DNA from: Limosilactobacillus fastidiosus
GTDB taxonomy: Bacteria > Bacillota > Bacilli > Lactobacillales > Lactobacillaceae
Direction of reading: 5' to 3'
Length of the DNA: 64,000 bases
Assembly (NCBI RefSeq): GCF_014145505.1
Contig: NZ_JACIUZ010000041.1
Location: 62,001 to 126,000, forward strand
This document shows, one piece after another, positions 1 to 7,702 of the stretch. Position 1 is the first letter of the stretch. Every line of letters starts with the position of its first letter. Both the position numbers and the translations under genes were made by a program. The notes beneath the pieces are model-generated. The model did no database searches. It was not told the origin of the DNA and was given only the letters and a program-made list of their open reading frames with translations.

Positions 1-993
1 GTTACTAAGTATGTTTTGACTAATGATCATGGCGTTCAAGCGGGGATCTTGGACTTTGCTGGTCTTTTACAATCATTTAAAGTACCAACAAAAGATGGTG
101 GCAAGGCTGATATGATCTTGACTTCTGAAAATCTTGATGAATTCACTAATAACGGATTCTGCACTAACCGGCTAATCGGTCGGGTTGCGGGACGAATCGC
201 TGAAGGTCAATTTGAAATTAACGGTAAAAAATACCAAGTTGAACAAAATGAAGGGAAAAACACCCTCCATGGTGGTACGAATGGTTTTTACAGTTATATC
301 TGGAACGTTGATTCTACTAATGAAACTGCAAACGAAGTATCCATTACCCTAAGTTTGACACTGACCGAAGAAATGGATACCTTCCCAGGCCAGATTCATG
401 TCACCGCAACTTACACGCTAGACAATAAGAACAACTTAACCTTGAAGTTTAGTGCAACTTCAGATGCTGATACACTATTTAACCCAACCAACCATACCTA
501 CTGGAACATGGCAAATTCAAACGTTAAAACGGTTGATCAATTAAAGCTCTACGTTAACTCCAAAAACCACTTGGCCGTTGATGATGGCAAGATCCCGACT
601 GGTGAAAAAATCACTAATGAAGGTACACCATTTGATTTTAGTACACCAACTCAATTAGGGGATGCCCTTAAAGAGATGACTTCAACTAAGGAAAATGGTT
701 TTGACGACATTTGGGAAGTTGAACCAAATCTTAACGAACCAGTTGCTACCCTTGAAGATCCTGAAAGCGGTCGAAAGATGTCCCTTTACTCTGATCGGAA
801 TGCATTAATTATGTACACCATGAATTCTGACGACCCCGCAGTATATAACCATGGTGAAGTTCATCCTCACCTTGGGATTGCCATGGAAGCTCAAACGCTC
901 TCAGATGCTATTCACCATCCAGAATTCGGTGACATCACTCTTCATCCAAATGAAGAAAAAACCTACACAATTAAATGGCATGTAGAATACTAA
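1..993 (+). CDS. galM: Aldose 1-epimerase (mutarotase), 5' truncated by window edge
   Basis: The reading frame is open from base 1, so the first residues lie outside the window; the TTG at 16 is internal, not the start. The protein interconverts alpha and beta anomers of aldoses such as galactose and glucose in the cytoplasm. Family hallmarks are visible: the CTNRLIGRVAGRI sugar-binding segment, NTLHGG with one active-site His, NPTNHTYWN with the catalytic His, and a Glu-containing C-terminal strand (AMEAQTLSDA). About 330 residues are present, close to the usual full length, so little is missing. A strong hairpin terminator follows at 1015-1053. Any operon partner lies upstream and cannot be seen. 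Confidence 0.93.
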   Translation, partial: VTKYVLTNDHGVQAGILDFAGLLQSFKVPTKDGGKADMILTSENLDEFTNNGFCTNRLIGRVAGRIAEGQFEINGKKYQVEQNEGKNTLHGGTNGFYSYIWNVDSTNETANEVSITLSLTLTEEMDTFPGQIHVTATYTLDNKNNLTLKFSATSDADTLFNPTNHTYWNMANSNVKTVDQLKLYVNSKNHLAVDDGKIPTGEKITNEGTPFDFSTPTQLGDALKEMTSTKENGFDDIWEVEPNLNEPVATLEDPESGRKMSLYSDRNALIMYTMNSDDPAVYNHGEVHPHLGIAMEAQTLSDAIHHPEFGDITLHPNEEKTYTIKWHVEY

Positions 994-1014
994 AAATACA
1001 GTTAGGATAATCAA

Positions 1015-1053
1015 AAACAGCAGGTGTATTCATTACACACACCTGCTGTTTTT
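1015..1053 (+). terminator. Rho-independent terminator after galM
   Basis: Inverted arms AGCAGGTGT and ACACCTGCT with a short loop are followed by a run of T. It lies 22 nt after the galM stop and between convergent genes, so it may also serve the minus-strand carboxypeptidase gene. Confidence 0.85.
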
Positions 1054-1088
1054 AATTACGCTCAAGTTAACGGGCTCGCACTCTCATT

Positions 1089-2336
1089 TTAGAACCACCC
1101 GTTTTTTTCGATATTATTGGTGGCTTTAACTGGAAGTTTAACGGAACCAAGGCCGGCTGGTTTCAGAACGATACTACCGACAACTTTTCCCTTCTTAACG
1201 GGAGCTTTTAATTGATGAGTTAGAGATTGACCGCTATGGTTAACTTTTAGACTGGCATCTACTTTATTTAGTACGGTCCCTTTAGGAAGCCAAATAAACA
1301 CTGGCCTTGCTAATTTTAATCCAGTCTGATGCTTATCCTTAGCATGAACAACATGAACGCTTTGAACATTTTTTGGTAACTGCTTCAGAGATGTAATTTG
1401 CACTGGTTGGTAAAGATCAGTTAACTTCTCGTAAAATTCCTGAGCATCCTTCGACTGAGCATTCCAGTCTCCTTTAGTATGAAGAGCAACGACAATTACC
1501 CGCCGCCCAGCAAACATCCCCGTGGAAATAATACACTTTCCAGCGGTATCCGTATTCCCTGTCTTCAAGCCATCAATGGTTCCGTTCTTTGGTGCAAATG
1601 CATTTCCAGGCAACAATGAATTAATATTTATCATCTGGTATTGCTGATTAGCACTAACTCTAAAGTTAGCAAATTTTGTTTTCGTAATCTTTAGTGAATC
1701 CGGATAAGTATCAATCAAGTATTTTGAAATTAAGGCCATATCTTGGGCTGAAAATTTGTTTTCGGCCGTCTTCTTTACGCCCTTTAATCGGTTCTTCCCC
1801 AAATCACCATTAGCAAGGCCAATCATATTGTAGATTTTTGCATCCGTGACCCCAGCTTTTTTCGCTACTACCTGCATTTTTTTATTAAATGCCGCTGTAC
1901 TTCCGGCATCCGCTAATGCTAACGCTTCTGCACTACCATCAGCGGAAACGATCATCATTGATTCAGCAAGCTGACGAACCGTATAACTCTCCCCAGCATT
2001 TAATGGAACATTAGAAAAATGCCAATCATTAGCAACCTTCGCAACTGCTGGTGTGATCTTAACCTTTTGATTCCAACTTAAATGATGGCTTTTTACGTCT
2101 TGTTCGATTACCGCTAATGTAAGTACCTTAGTTAATGACGCAATCGGGTAGGTCTTATTCGCGTTTTTCTGGTATAAAACTTGCCCAGTTTCGGCATCAA
2201 TCGCATAGGCCGCTCGAGCATTTAAATTTAACTTTGTTGCATCTGCCATAACTTTATTGACTGTCCCCACAGTAACTACATTTATGGTTAAGATGGTAAT
2301 AAGTATCATCATTAACGCTTGTTTTATTTTTTTCAT
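1089..2336 (-). CDS. D-alanyl-D-alanine carboxypeptidase (penicillin-binding protein 5 type)
   Basis: This is a secreted or membrane-tethered DD-carboxypeptidase that trims the terminal D-Ala of peptidoglycan stem peptides. It has an N-terminal hydrophobic signal segment with a likely cleavage site near VMADA, the S-x-x-K nucleophile motif (SLTK), and the KTG motif (LKTGNTDTAGK). A C-terminal beta-rich PBP5_C-like domain follows. The ATG at 2336 is preferred over a GTG 33 nt upstream because AAAGGAAA lies about 10 nt before it; this gives 415 residues. The protein ends without an obvious amphipathic membrane anchor. It is monocistronic, divergent from the serine hydrolase at 2539. Confidence 0.9.
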   Translation of the reverse strand: MKKIKQALMMILITILTINVVTVGTVNKVMADATKLNLNARAAYAIDAETGQVLYQKNANKTYPIASLTKVLTLAVIEQDVKSHHLSWNQKVKITPAVAKVANDWHFSNVPLNAGESYTVRQLAESMMIVSADGSAEALALADAGSTAAFNKKMQVVAKKAGVTDAKIYNMIGLANGDLGKNRLKGVKKTAENKFSAQDMALISKYLIDTYPDSLKITKTKFANFRVSANQQYQMININSLLPGNAFAPKNGTIDGLKTGNTDTAGKCIISTGMFAGRRVIVVALHTKGDWNAQSKDAQEFYEKLTDLYQPVQITSLKQLPKNVQSVHVVHAKDKHQTGLKLARPVFIWLPKGTVLNKVDASLKVNHSGQSLTHQLKAPVKKGKVVGSIVLKPAGLGSVKLPVKATNNIEKNGWF

Positions 2337-2494
2337 CACGCTATTGTTTCCTTTTCTCAAAAATATCACCCCTTATAATATCGCATTTAGACATTCAGAA
2401 TATAAATTCTAATAACTTTTATAAAACATTCAACATATTTATTTAAATTCTCCTAATAATTAGGTTAAAGACAGCCCCTTTTCACCAAATTACT

Positions 2495-2502
2495 GGTATG
2501 AT
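2495..2502 (+). promoter_or_regulatory. Extended -10 promoter for the class A serine hydrolase
   Basis: The sequence TGG-TATGAT (about 2494-2502) is an extended -10 element about 37 nt before the start codon. No good -35 is seen at 17 nt spacing, as is common for extended -10 promoters. Confidence 0.45.
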
Positions 2503-2538
2503 TGTTTAGTGTTATCAAATTAAAGGAGAGTTTTCACC

Positions 2539-3333
2539 ATGCGTTCATCGCGCCACCAACGATTAAATCGCCGTAAAGTAGTACTATTTATTTTAATTAT
2601 CCTTGCTGCCTTCTGGGGAATTCACCATTTCACTGCAACAAGTTCCCGACTCAAAGCTGCTTGGAATAAGATTGTTTATACTTCGAATAATAATGTTGCT
2701 ATTGCCGTTTATTCACCGAAAACTCACCGAACATATACTTCTTCTAATGTTCCAGAACATAAATTTCACATGGCAAGTACAGTCAAAGTAAGTATTCTTG
2801 CCGGTCTTTTAGTTAAACAAAACGGATTTCTTTCTTCACACCAAAGTTCTTTAGCCAAGCAAATGATCGAAGCAAGTGACAATGATTCAACAAATAAGTT
2901 ATTTGCTGATTTAGGTGGTCAAGAGGGGCTTCAATCTACATTTAATGAATTTGGAATGACTGACTCCACTGCAAATACTTCCTGGGGGCTTAGTACAACC
3001 ACTCCCAAAGATCAGATCAAGCTTCTTAATAATATTTTCTATAAATCAAATATTCTTTCCTCAAATTCCCGGCAGTACATTAATAACTTAATGAGTAATG
3101 TCGAGAGCGACCAGCTTTGGGGTATTTCCGCCTCAAGTAATCATTTTTCCCTAAAAAATGGGTGGCTCGAATATGGTAAAGAAAAGTGGATCATTAATAG
3201 TATCGGTTATGTCAAAACTGAAAGCGGTAATTCATACACTATTGCAATGTATAGTGATAAAAACCAATCCATGCAAACAGGTGAAGAAGTCCTTAACCAA
3301 CTTGCACGCGTTACAGAGCCAATTTTAAATTAG
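2539..3333 (+). CDS. Class A beta-lactamase-fold serine hydrolase, membrane-anchored
   Basis: The N-terminus has a basic stretch and a hydrophobic helix (about residues 13-30), giving a membrane-anchored extracellular enzyme. The class A fold signature is present: S80-T-V-K83, S113-D-N115, and a KTE triad in place of KTG near residue 230. Homologues in lactobacilli are annotated as serine hydrolases or beta-lactamase family proteins; the natural substrate is usually unknown, and peptidoglycan or small peptides are more likely than drugs. The ribosome binding site AAAGGAG lies about 9 nt before ATG. The gene is divergent from the DD-carboxypeptidase, suggesting shared cell-wall context. The KTE variant leaves true beta-lactamase activity uncertain. 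Confidence 0.8.
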   Translation: MRSSRHQRLNRRKVVLFILIILAAFWGIHHFTATSSRLKAAWNKIVYTSNNNVAIAVYSPKTHRTYTSSNVPEHKFHMASTVKVSILAGLLVKQNGFLSSHQSSLAKQMIEASDNDSTNKLFADLGGQEGLQSTFNEFGMTDSTANTSWGLSTTTPKDQIKLLNNIFYKSNILSSNSRQYINNLMSNVESDQLWGISASSNHFSLKNGWLEYGKEKWIINSIGYVKTESGNSYTIAMYSDKNQSMQTGEEVLNQLARVTEPILN

Positions 3334-3469
3334 GATTTTATTATTACATTATAAGTAGCCAATGTTCTTCAATTGACTGAAGTTCGGTGGTTATTTTATT
3401 GAGGAAAGTTAGGGTGAACTATAATGGATGTATTATAATTGGCGTGATGCTAAATAAGGAGATATTAAA

Positions 3470-4312
3470 ATGGATATTCAATCAAATATGCTAAAGCTTG
3501 CTGACGGTAATCAAATTCCTCAAGAAGGATTTGGCCTTTATAAAGTTACCGATCGGGTAACCATGCGTAATTCAATCCAAGCGGCCTACCAAAATGGTTA
3601 TCGCCTTTTTGATACTGCCCAACTATACGGAAATGAAAAGGAGGTTGGCCAAGCTTTTAAGGACTTAGATATTTCCCGGGAAAATATTTTTGTGACTACG
3701 AAAGTTTCTGAAGCCAACCAAGGCTACCAAAGGACAATCAATTCTGTTAAGGAATCATTAAAGGAGCTGCAAATGGATTATATTGATCTATTACTGGTTC
3801 ATTGGCCAATTCAACGAGCCTTTTTTGATACTTGGCAAGCTTTTGAAGAACTAAAAAAGGAAGGCTTAACTAAGTCAATTGGTGTTAGTAACTTTCAGAT
3901 TATTCACCTCCAATATTTGGCAACTCAGGCTAACGAAATGCCGGTTGTTAACCAAATTGAGCTGCATCCGCGGCTAACTCAAAAACCAATGCTTAAATAT
4001 GACCAGGAACACCAAATCGTTACGCAAGCTTGGAGTCCTCTCGGTCGGGGTGCCATGCTAAATATTCCTGAACTAGAATCAATTGCTAAGCAGCATAATA
4101 AATCAACTGCTCAAGTTATTTTGCGTTGGCACCTCCAAAATGGTGTTTCATTTATTCCCAAATCAATTCATCCCAAACGAATTAAGCAAAATGCCGATAT
4201 CTATGATTTCAAACTATCGGCAGACGAAATGAAACAAATTGACGATCTCAATCAATTCTTTCGGACCGGTCGTGAACCAGAATTAACTTACGAAAATAAC
4301 CACCAATACTAA
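3470..4312 (+). CDS. Aldo/keto reductase, NADPH-dependent
   Basis: A 280-residue TIM-barrel oxidoreductase reducing aldehydes or ketones (2,5-diketo-gluconate reductase/YtbE type). The catalytic tetrad is visible: Asp and Tyr in FDTAQLYGNE, Lys in VTTKVSE, His in LLVHWPI. The GVSNF signature and the C-terminal NADPH-binding segment (IPKSIHPKRIKQN) are also present. AAGGAG lies 8 nt before the ATG, and a TATAAT (3434-3439) precedes it. It stands alone between the serine hydrolase and the sucrose operon; physiological substrate unknown. Confidence 0.9.
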   Translation: MDIQSNMLKLADGNQIPQEGFGLYKVTDRVTMRNSIQAAYQNGYRLFDTAQLYGNEKEVGQAFKDLDISRENIFVTTKVSEANQGYQRTINSVKESLKELQMDYIDLLLVHWPIQRAFFDTWQAFEELKKEGLTKSIGVSNFQIIHLQYLATQANEMPVVNQIELHPRLTQKPMLKYDQEHQIVTQAWSPLGRGAMLNIPELESIAKQHNKSTAQVILRWHLQNGVSFIPKSIHPKRIKQNADIYDFKLSADEMKQIDDLNQFFRTGREPELTYENNHQY

Positions 4313-4494
4313 CTATTCTTTAACGGCTTCTTGGAATGGATCTCAATATCATTTCTAGAAGCTTTTAAATATTTTTCACTTATTCACTTATTCACTTTTA
4401 CGACAAAATCTTCTGCTTTCGCATTCTCATAAGCTTTCATTTTCATTTTCATAACATACCAATTTAATAATAATGAAAATGATTACATTTCTTT

Positions 4495-4510
4495 TGACAA
4501 GCGTTTGACA
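4495..4510. promoter_or_regulatory. LacI-type operator O1 overlapping the -35 of the sucrose operon
   Basis: TGACAAGCGTTTGACA is an imperfect palindrome around a central CG. It matches a second site at 4550-4565 in 12 of 16 positions and overlaps the -35 hexamer at 4505-4510. Spacing differs from the CcpA cre consensus, so a sugar-specific LacI/GalR regulator (ScrR-like) is inferred. Confidence 0.55.
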
Positions 4511-4533
4511 TTTAAAAATAGCCATTGTATATT
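4505..4533 (+). promoter_or_regulatory. Sigma-A promoter of the sucrose operon
   Basis: TTGACA (4505-4510) is followed by a 17-nt spacer and TATATT (4528-4533), a near-consensus promoter about 60 nt upstream of the MFS gene. Confidence 0.75.
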
Positions 4534-4549
4534 ATTCACACAAGCTAAA

Positions 4550-4565
4550 TGATAAGCGTTTATCA
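4550..4565. promoter_or_regulatory. LacI-type operator O2 downstream of the sucrose promoter
   Basis: TGATAAGCGTTTATCA is a near-perfect palindrome just after the expected transcription start. Its centre lies 55 bp from that of the upstream operator, a spacing compatible with looping or cooperative repression. No LacI-type gene is nearby, so the regulator would act in trans. Confidence 0.6.
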
Positions 4566-4595
4566 AAACTAAATATATGGAGAGTAATTCGAACT

Positions 4596-5813
4596 ATGAA
4601 TAATAAGAATTCAATGGTTACCAAACTCGCTTTCTTATCAGTTTCCTTCATGGTTACTAGTGCATACGCCATTCAAGGTTCACTACCTCAATTAAAGGCT
4701 GCATTAGGAATCAGTCAACCACAATCGGAGTACTTAGTTACTACTCCTTCATTTGCAGTAATGATCTTTGTTGTTCTTTCACCATTACTTCAACAATGGT
4801 TTAACATCTCTGACAAAAAGATCATTATGACTGGTGTTACTATCGTTGGGATTGCTGGGTTGGTTCCAATGTTTATTAGTAACTACACCATCATCTTGAT
4901 TTCTCGTCTAATTTTAGGTGCCGGTTACGGGTTATATAACTCCCAAGCTATTTCCTTAATTTCAGTCTGGTATCAAGGTGAAACGCGGGCTCAAATGCTC
5001 GGTTGGCGAGCTGCTGCTGAACAAATTGGTCAAGCATGTACCCTGGCTGTTGCAGGTTTGCTTCTTAACTATGCTGGCTGGCATGCATCATTCCTTGTTT
5101 ACGCCTTTGCATTCGTTGTTCTCTTCTTCTTTGCAATGCGGGTTCCTGATGACAGCAAAGCTCAAGATAATAGTGTTGCCGAAGATAACCTGGCCGAAGA
5201 GTTAACCAACGAAGAGTCACAAGAAATCACAAAGATTAGTCCAGTTGTTTACCTCCTTGTTTTATTTGCTTTCCTTTTAGTTGTTGACTATGTTGGAATG
5301 GAAAACCGTTTCCCTGGTTTGTCTGTTGCTATTAATGGTGAACAATATACCGGTTCATCAATGTTCCTTTCATTAATGTTGATTGGGGCAACTCTTGGTG
5401 GAATTTGCTACGGACCAATTAATAAACTGCTTGGCTTTGGAACTGTTTACCTTGGTCTCGGCTTAATGGCTCTTTCAAACTTCCTCTTTGGTTTTGCCGG
5501 TCATAACTTCGTATTGATGGTTATTGGATTACTCTTAATTGGATTCCCACTTCAATTAGTTTCACCATTAATCTTTAACTTACTTCCTGACTTAGCACCT
5601 GCCAACCGTCAACCATTAGTTACATCATTGTGTTTGATTGGATTTAACTTCGGTTCATTCTTCTCACCAACTATTGGTCAATGGACAAACAATCTGCTTG
5701 GTCAACCATTAAGTGGCCTTGGTCTCGCAGCTCCATTCCCAGTTTATGGTGTTGTCCTGATTCTAATCGGAATCATCATTTTCTTTGCAAGTCGTCACGC
5801 ACAAAAGGCTTAA
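4596..5813 (+). CDS. MFS transporter, putative sucrose/disaccharide uptake
   Basis: A 405-residue major facilitator protein with about 12 hydrophobic segments and a charged cytoplasmic loop in the middle (about residues 190-215, rich in Asp/Glu). The loop after TM4 (SLISVWYQGETRAQMLGWRAA) resembles MFS intracellular motifs. It lies 27 nt upstream of sucrose phosphorylase, under a promoter flanked by two sugar-type operators. The inferred job is therefore proton-coupled uptake of unphosphorylated sucrose or a related glucoside, the substrate phosphorolysed by the next gene. The specificity is inferred only from context. Confidence 0.8.
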   Translation: MNNKNSMVTKLAFLSVSFMVTSAYAIQGSLPQLKAALGISQPQSEYLVTTPSFAVMIFVVLSPLLQQWFNISDKKIIMTGVTIVGIAGLVPMFISNYTIILISRLILGAGYGLYNSQAISLISVWYQGETRAQMLGWRAAAEQIGQACTLAVAGLLLNYAGWHASFLVYAFAFVVLFFFAMRVPDDSKAQDNSVAEDNLAEELTNEESQEITKISPVVYLLVLFAFLLVVDYVGMENRFPGLSVAINGEQYTGSSMFLSLMLIGATLGGICYGPINKLLGFGTVYLGLGLMALSNFLFGFAGHNFVLMVIGLLLIGFPLQLVSPLIFNLLPDLAPANRQPLVTSLCLIGFNFGSFFSPTIGQWTNNLLGQPLSGLGLAAPFPVYGVVLILIGIIIFFASRHAQKA

Positions 5814-5840
5814 TTAAAATTAATTAGGAGGATTTTCACT

Positions 5841-7298
5841 ATGCCTATTCAAAACAAAGCAATGTTAATTACTTATTCTGACTCAATGGCTAAGAACATT
5901 AAGGAAACTCATGAAGTCCTTAAGAACTACATCGGTGATGCTATCGGTGGTGTTCACTTACTTCCATTCTTCCCATCAACTGGTGACCGTGGTTTCGCAC
6001 CATACCGTTACGATGTTGTTGACTCAGCATTTGGTAACTGGGATGACGTTGAAGCCTTAGGTGAAGACTACTACTTAATGTTTGACTTCATGATCAACCA
6101 CATTTCCAAAAAGTCAGTAATGTACCAAGACTTCAAGAAGAACCATGATGATTCTAAGTACAATGATTTCTTCATTCGCTGGGAAAAGTTCTGGGAAGCT
6201 GCTGGTAAAGGTCGTCCTACTCAAAAGGACATCGATATGATTTACAAGCGGAAAGACAAAGCTCCTGAACAAGAAATCGACTTTGATGATGGTACTAAGG
6301 AACATCTATGGAACACATTCGGTGAAGAACAAATTGATATCAACGTCAAGAGTAAAGTTGCTCAAGAATTCTTCAAGCAAACCTTAACTGATATGGTTAA
6401 GCACGGTGCAGACTTAATCCGCTTGGATGCCTTTGCCTACGCTGTAAAGAAGGTCGATACTAATGATTTCTTCGTTGAACCAGAAATTTGGGACCTCTTA
6501 AATGAAGTTCGTGATATTCTTGCCCCATACAAGGCTGATATTTTGCCAGAAATCCACGAACACTACACTATTCCAGAAAAGATTTCTGATCACGGTTACT
6601 TTGTTTACGACTTTGCGCTACCAATGACCACTCTTTACACTCTCTACTCTGGTAAGACTAACCGTCTTGCTAAGTGGTTAAAGATGTCTCCAATGAAGCA
6701 ATTTACTACTCTTGATACTCATGATGGTATCGGTGTGGTTGATGCTAAGGATATCTTAACCGATGATGAAATTGACTACGCTTCTAACGAATTGTACAAG
6801 GTTGGTGCTAACGTTAAGCGGAAGTACTCAAGTGCTGAATACCACAACCTTGATATTTACCAAATCAACTCCACTTACTACTCAGCATTGGGTGACAATG
6901 ATAATGCTTACCTTCTTTCCCGTGCTATCCAAGTATTTGCCCCTGGTATTCCAATGATTTACTATGTTGGTCTATTGGCTGGTTCAAATGACCTTGACTT
7001 ACTTGAAAAGACCAAGGAAGGTCGGAACATTAACCGTCACTACTACACTAAGGAAGAAGTTGCAAAGGAAGTTCAACGTCCAGTCGTTGCTAACCTCTTG
7101 AAGCTTCTCTCATGGCGAAACAAGTTTGCTGCTTTCGATCTTGACGGCTCAATCGATGTTGAAACCCCAACCGAAAACACTATCAAGATTACTCGAAAGG
7201 ATAAGGACGGCAAGAACGTTGCTGTTCTAGATGCAGACGCTGCTAACAAGACCTTTACTATCACTGCTAACGGTGAAGAAGTAATGAGTCAAAAGTAA
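5841..7298 (+). CDS. Sucrose phosphorylase (GH13 subfamily 18)
   Basis: Converts sucrose and phosphate to glucose-1-phosphate and fructose, saving one ATP. The 485 residues match the family length. GH13 catalytic residues are seen: nucleophile D196 (IRLDAFAY), acid/base E237 (ILPEIHEHY) and transition-state stabiliser D295 (LDTHDGIG). The N-terminal segment [18 protein letters not shown] is characteristic of sucrose phosphorylases such as GtfA. The ribosome binding site TAGGAGG is strong, and codon use looks like that of a highly expressed gene. It is co-transcribed with the MFS transporter and ends at a strong terminator. Glucosylglycerol- or sucrose-6'-phosphate-specific relatives cannot be fully excluded. 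Confidence 0.95.
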   Translation: MPIQNKAMLITYSDSMAKNIKETHEVLKNYIGDAIGGVHLLPFFPSTGDRGFAPYRYDVVDSAFGNWDDVEALGEDYYLMFDFMINHISKKSVMYQDFKKNHDDSKYNDFFIRWEKFWEAAGKGRPTQKDIDMIYKRKDKAPEQEIDFDDGTKEHLWNTFGEEQIDINVKSKVAQEFFKQTLTDMVKHGADLIRLDAFAYAVKKVDTNDFFVEPEIWDLLNEVRDILAPYKADILPEIHEHYTIPEKISDHGYFVYDFALPMTTLYTLYSGKTNRLAKWLKMSPMKQFTTLDTHDGIGVVDAKDILTDDEIDYASNELYKVGANVKRKYSSAEYHNLDIYQINSTYYSALGDNDNAYLLSRAIQVFAPGIPMIYYVGLLAGSNDLDLLEKTKEGRNINRHYYTKEEVAKEVQRPVVANLLKLLSWRNKFAAFDLDGSIDVETPTENTIKITRKDKDGKNVAVLDADAANKTFTITANGEEVMSQK

Positions 7299-7340
7299 TT
7301 TTATAATCACTTCTTTTCGATTAACACGTTCAATAAAAAT

Positions 7341-7376
7341 AAAAAATGGTGAAAGTAATTACTTTCACCATTTTTT
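7341..7376. terminator. Bidirectional terminator after sucrose phosphorylase
   Basis: A perfect inverted repeat (arms of 18 nt, core TGGTGAAAGTA / TACTTTCACCA) is flanked by A-run and T-run, so it can act on both strands. Confidence 0.9.
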
Positions 7377-7377
7377 A

Positions 7378-7497
7378 TTACCACAAATTAACGTTACTAA
7401 GAGTACTTTTATGGCACGATAAACATGAAGTTATATTGTTAGTTTTAACATAACGGTTAGTGTTGGGAAGCCAAATTGCTTGGCGAACCGTACTCAT
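7378..7497 (-). CDS. Possible small protein, 39 residues, with CxxCH motif
   Basis: A short reading frame starts ATG-AGT-ACG with GGGAG 5 nt upstream and ends just before the bidirectional terminator at 7341-7376. It includes CLSCHK, a possible metal-binding pair. I recognise no family. The good ribosome binding site plus terminator make it worth listing, but chance occurrence is quite possible. The rest of 7299-7664 holds nothing else I can support. Confidence 0.25.
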   Translation of the reverse strand: MSTVRQAIWLPNTNRYVKTNNITSCLSCHKSTLSNVNLW

Positions 7498-7664
7498 AAA
7501 CACTCCCTATGACAGTAATCCATCTAATTAGCATAGATTAAAGGTATTGAGTTTCCCATGACGTCGACAAGAATCAGAACCTGATTAAGAGTTCTGCCGT
7601 TATCAAAAAACAAAATTTGAAGATCTTGAGTTTTTGAAGAAGTAACCTAATTAATTTACCGAAT

Positions 7665-7696
7665 AAAAAGAGAAGTCATAAACGGACCTCTCTTTT
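7665..7696 (-). terminator. Terminator of the CshA-repeat protein gene
   Basis: On the minus strand, AAAAGAGAGGTCC pairs with GACTTCTCTTTT with one mismatch and is followed by T, just after the gene's stop. Confidence 0.75.
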
Positions 7697-7702
7697 CTTC
7701 TA

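Noticed and set aside
4495-4565. CcpA cre sites
   Set aside because: The distance between the outer TG/CA and central CG is one longer than in the cre consensus, and both sites resemble each other more than cre.
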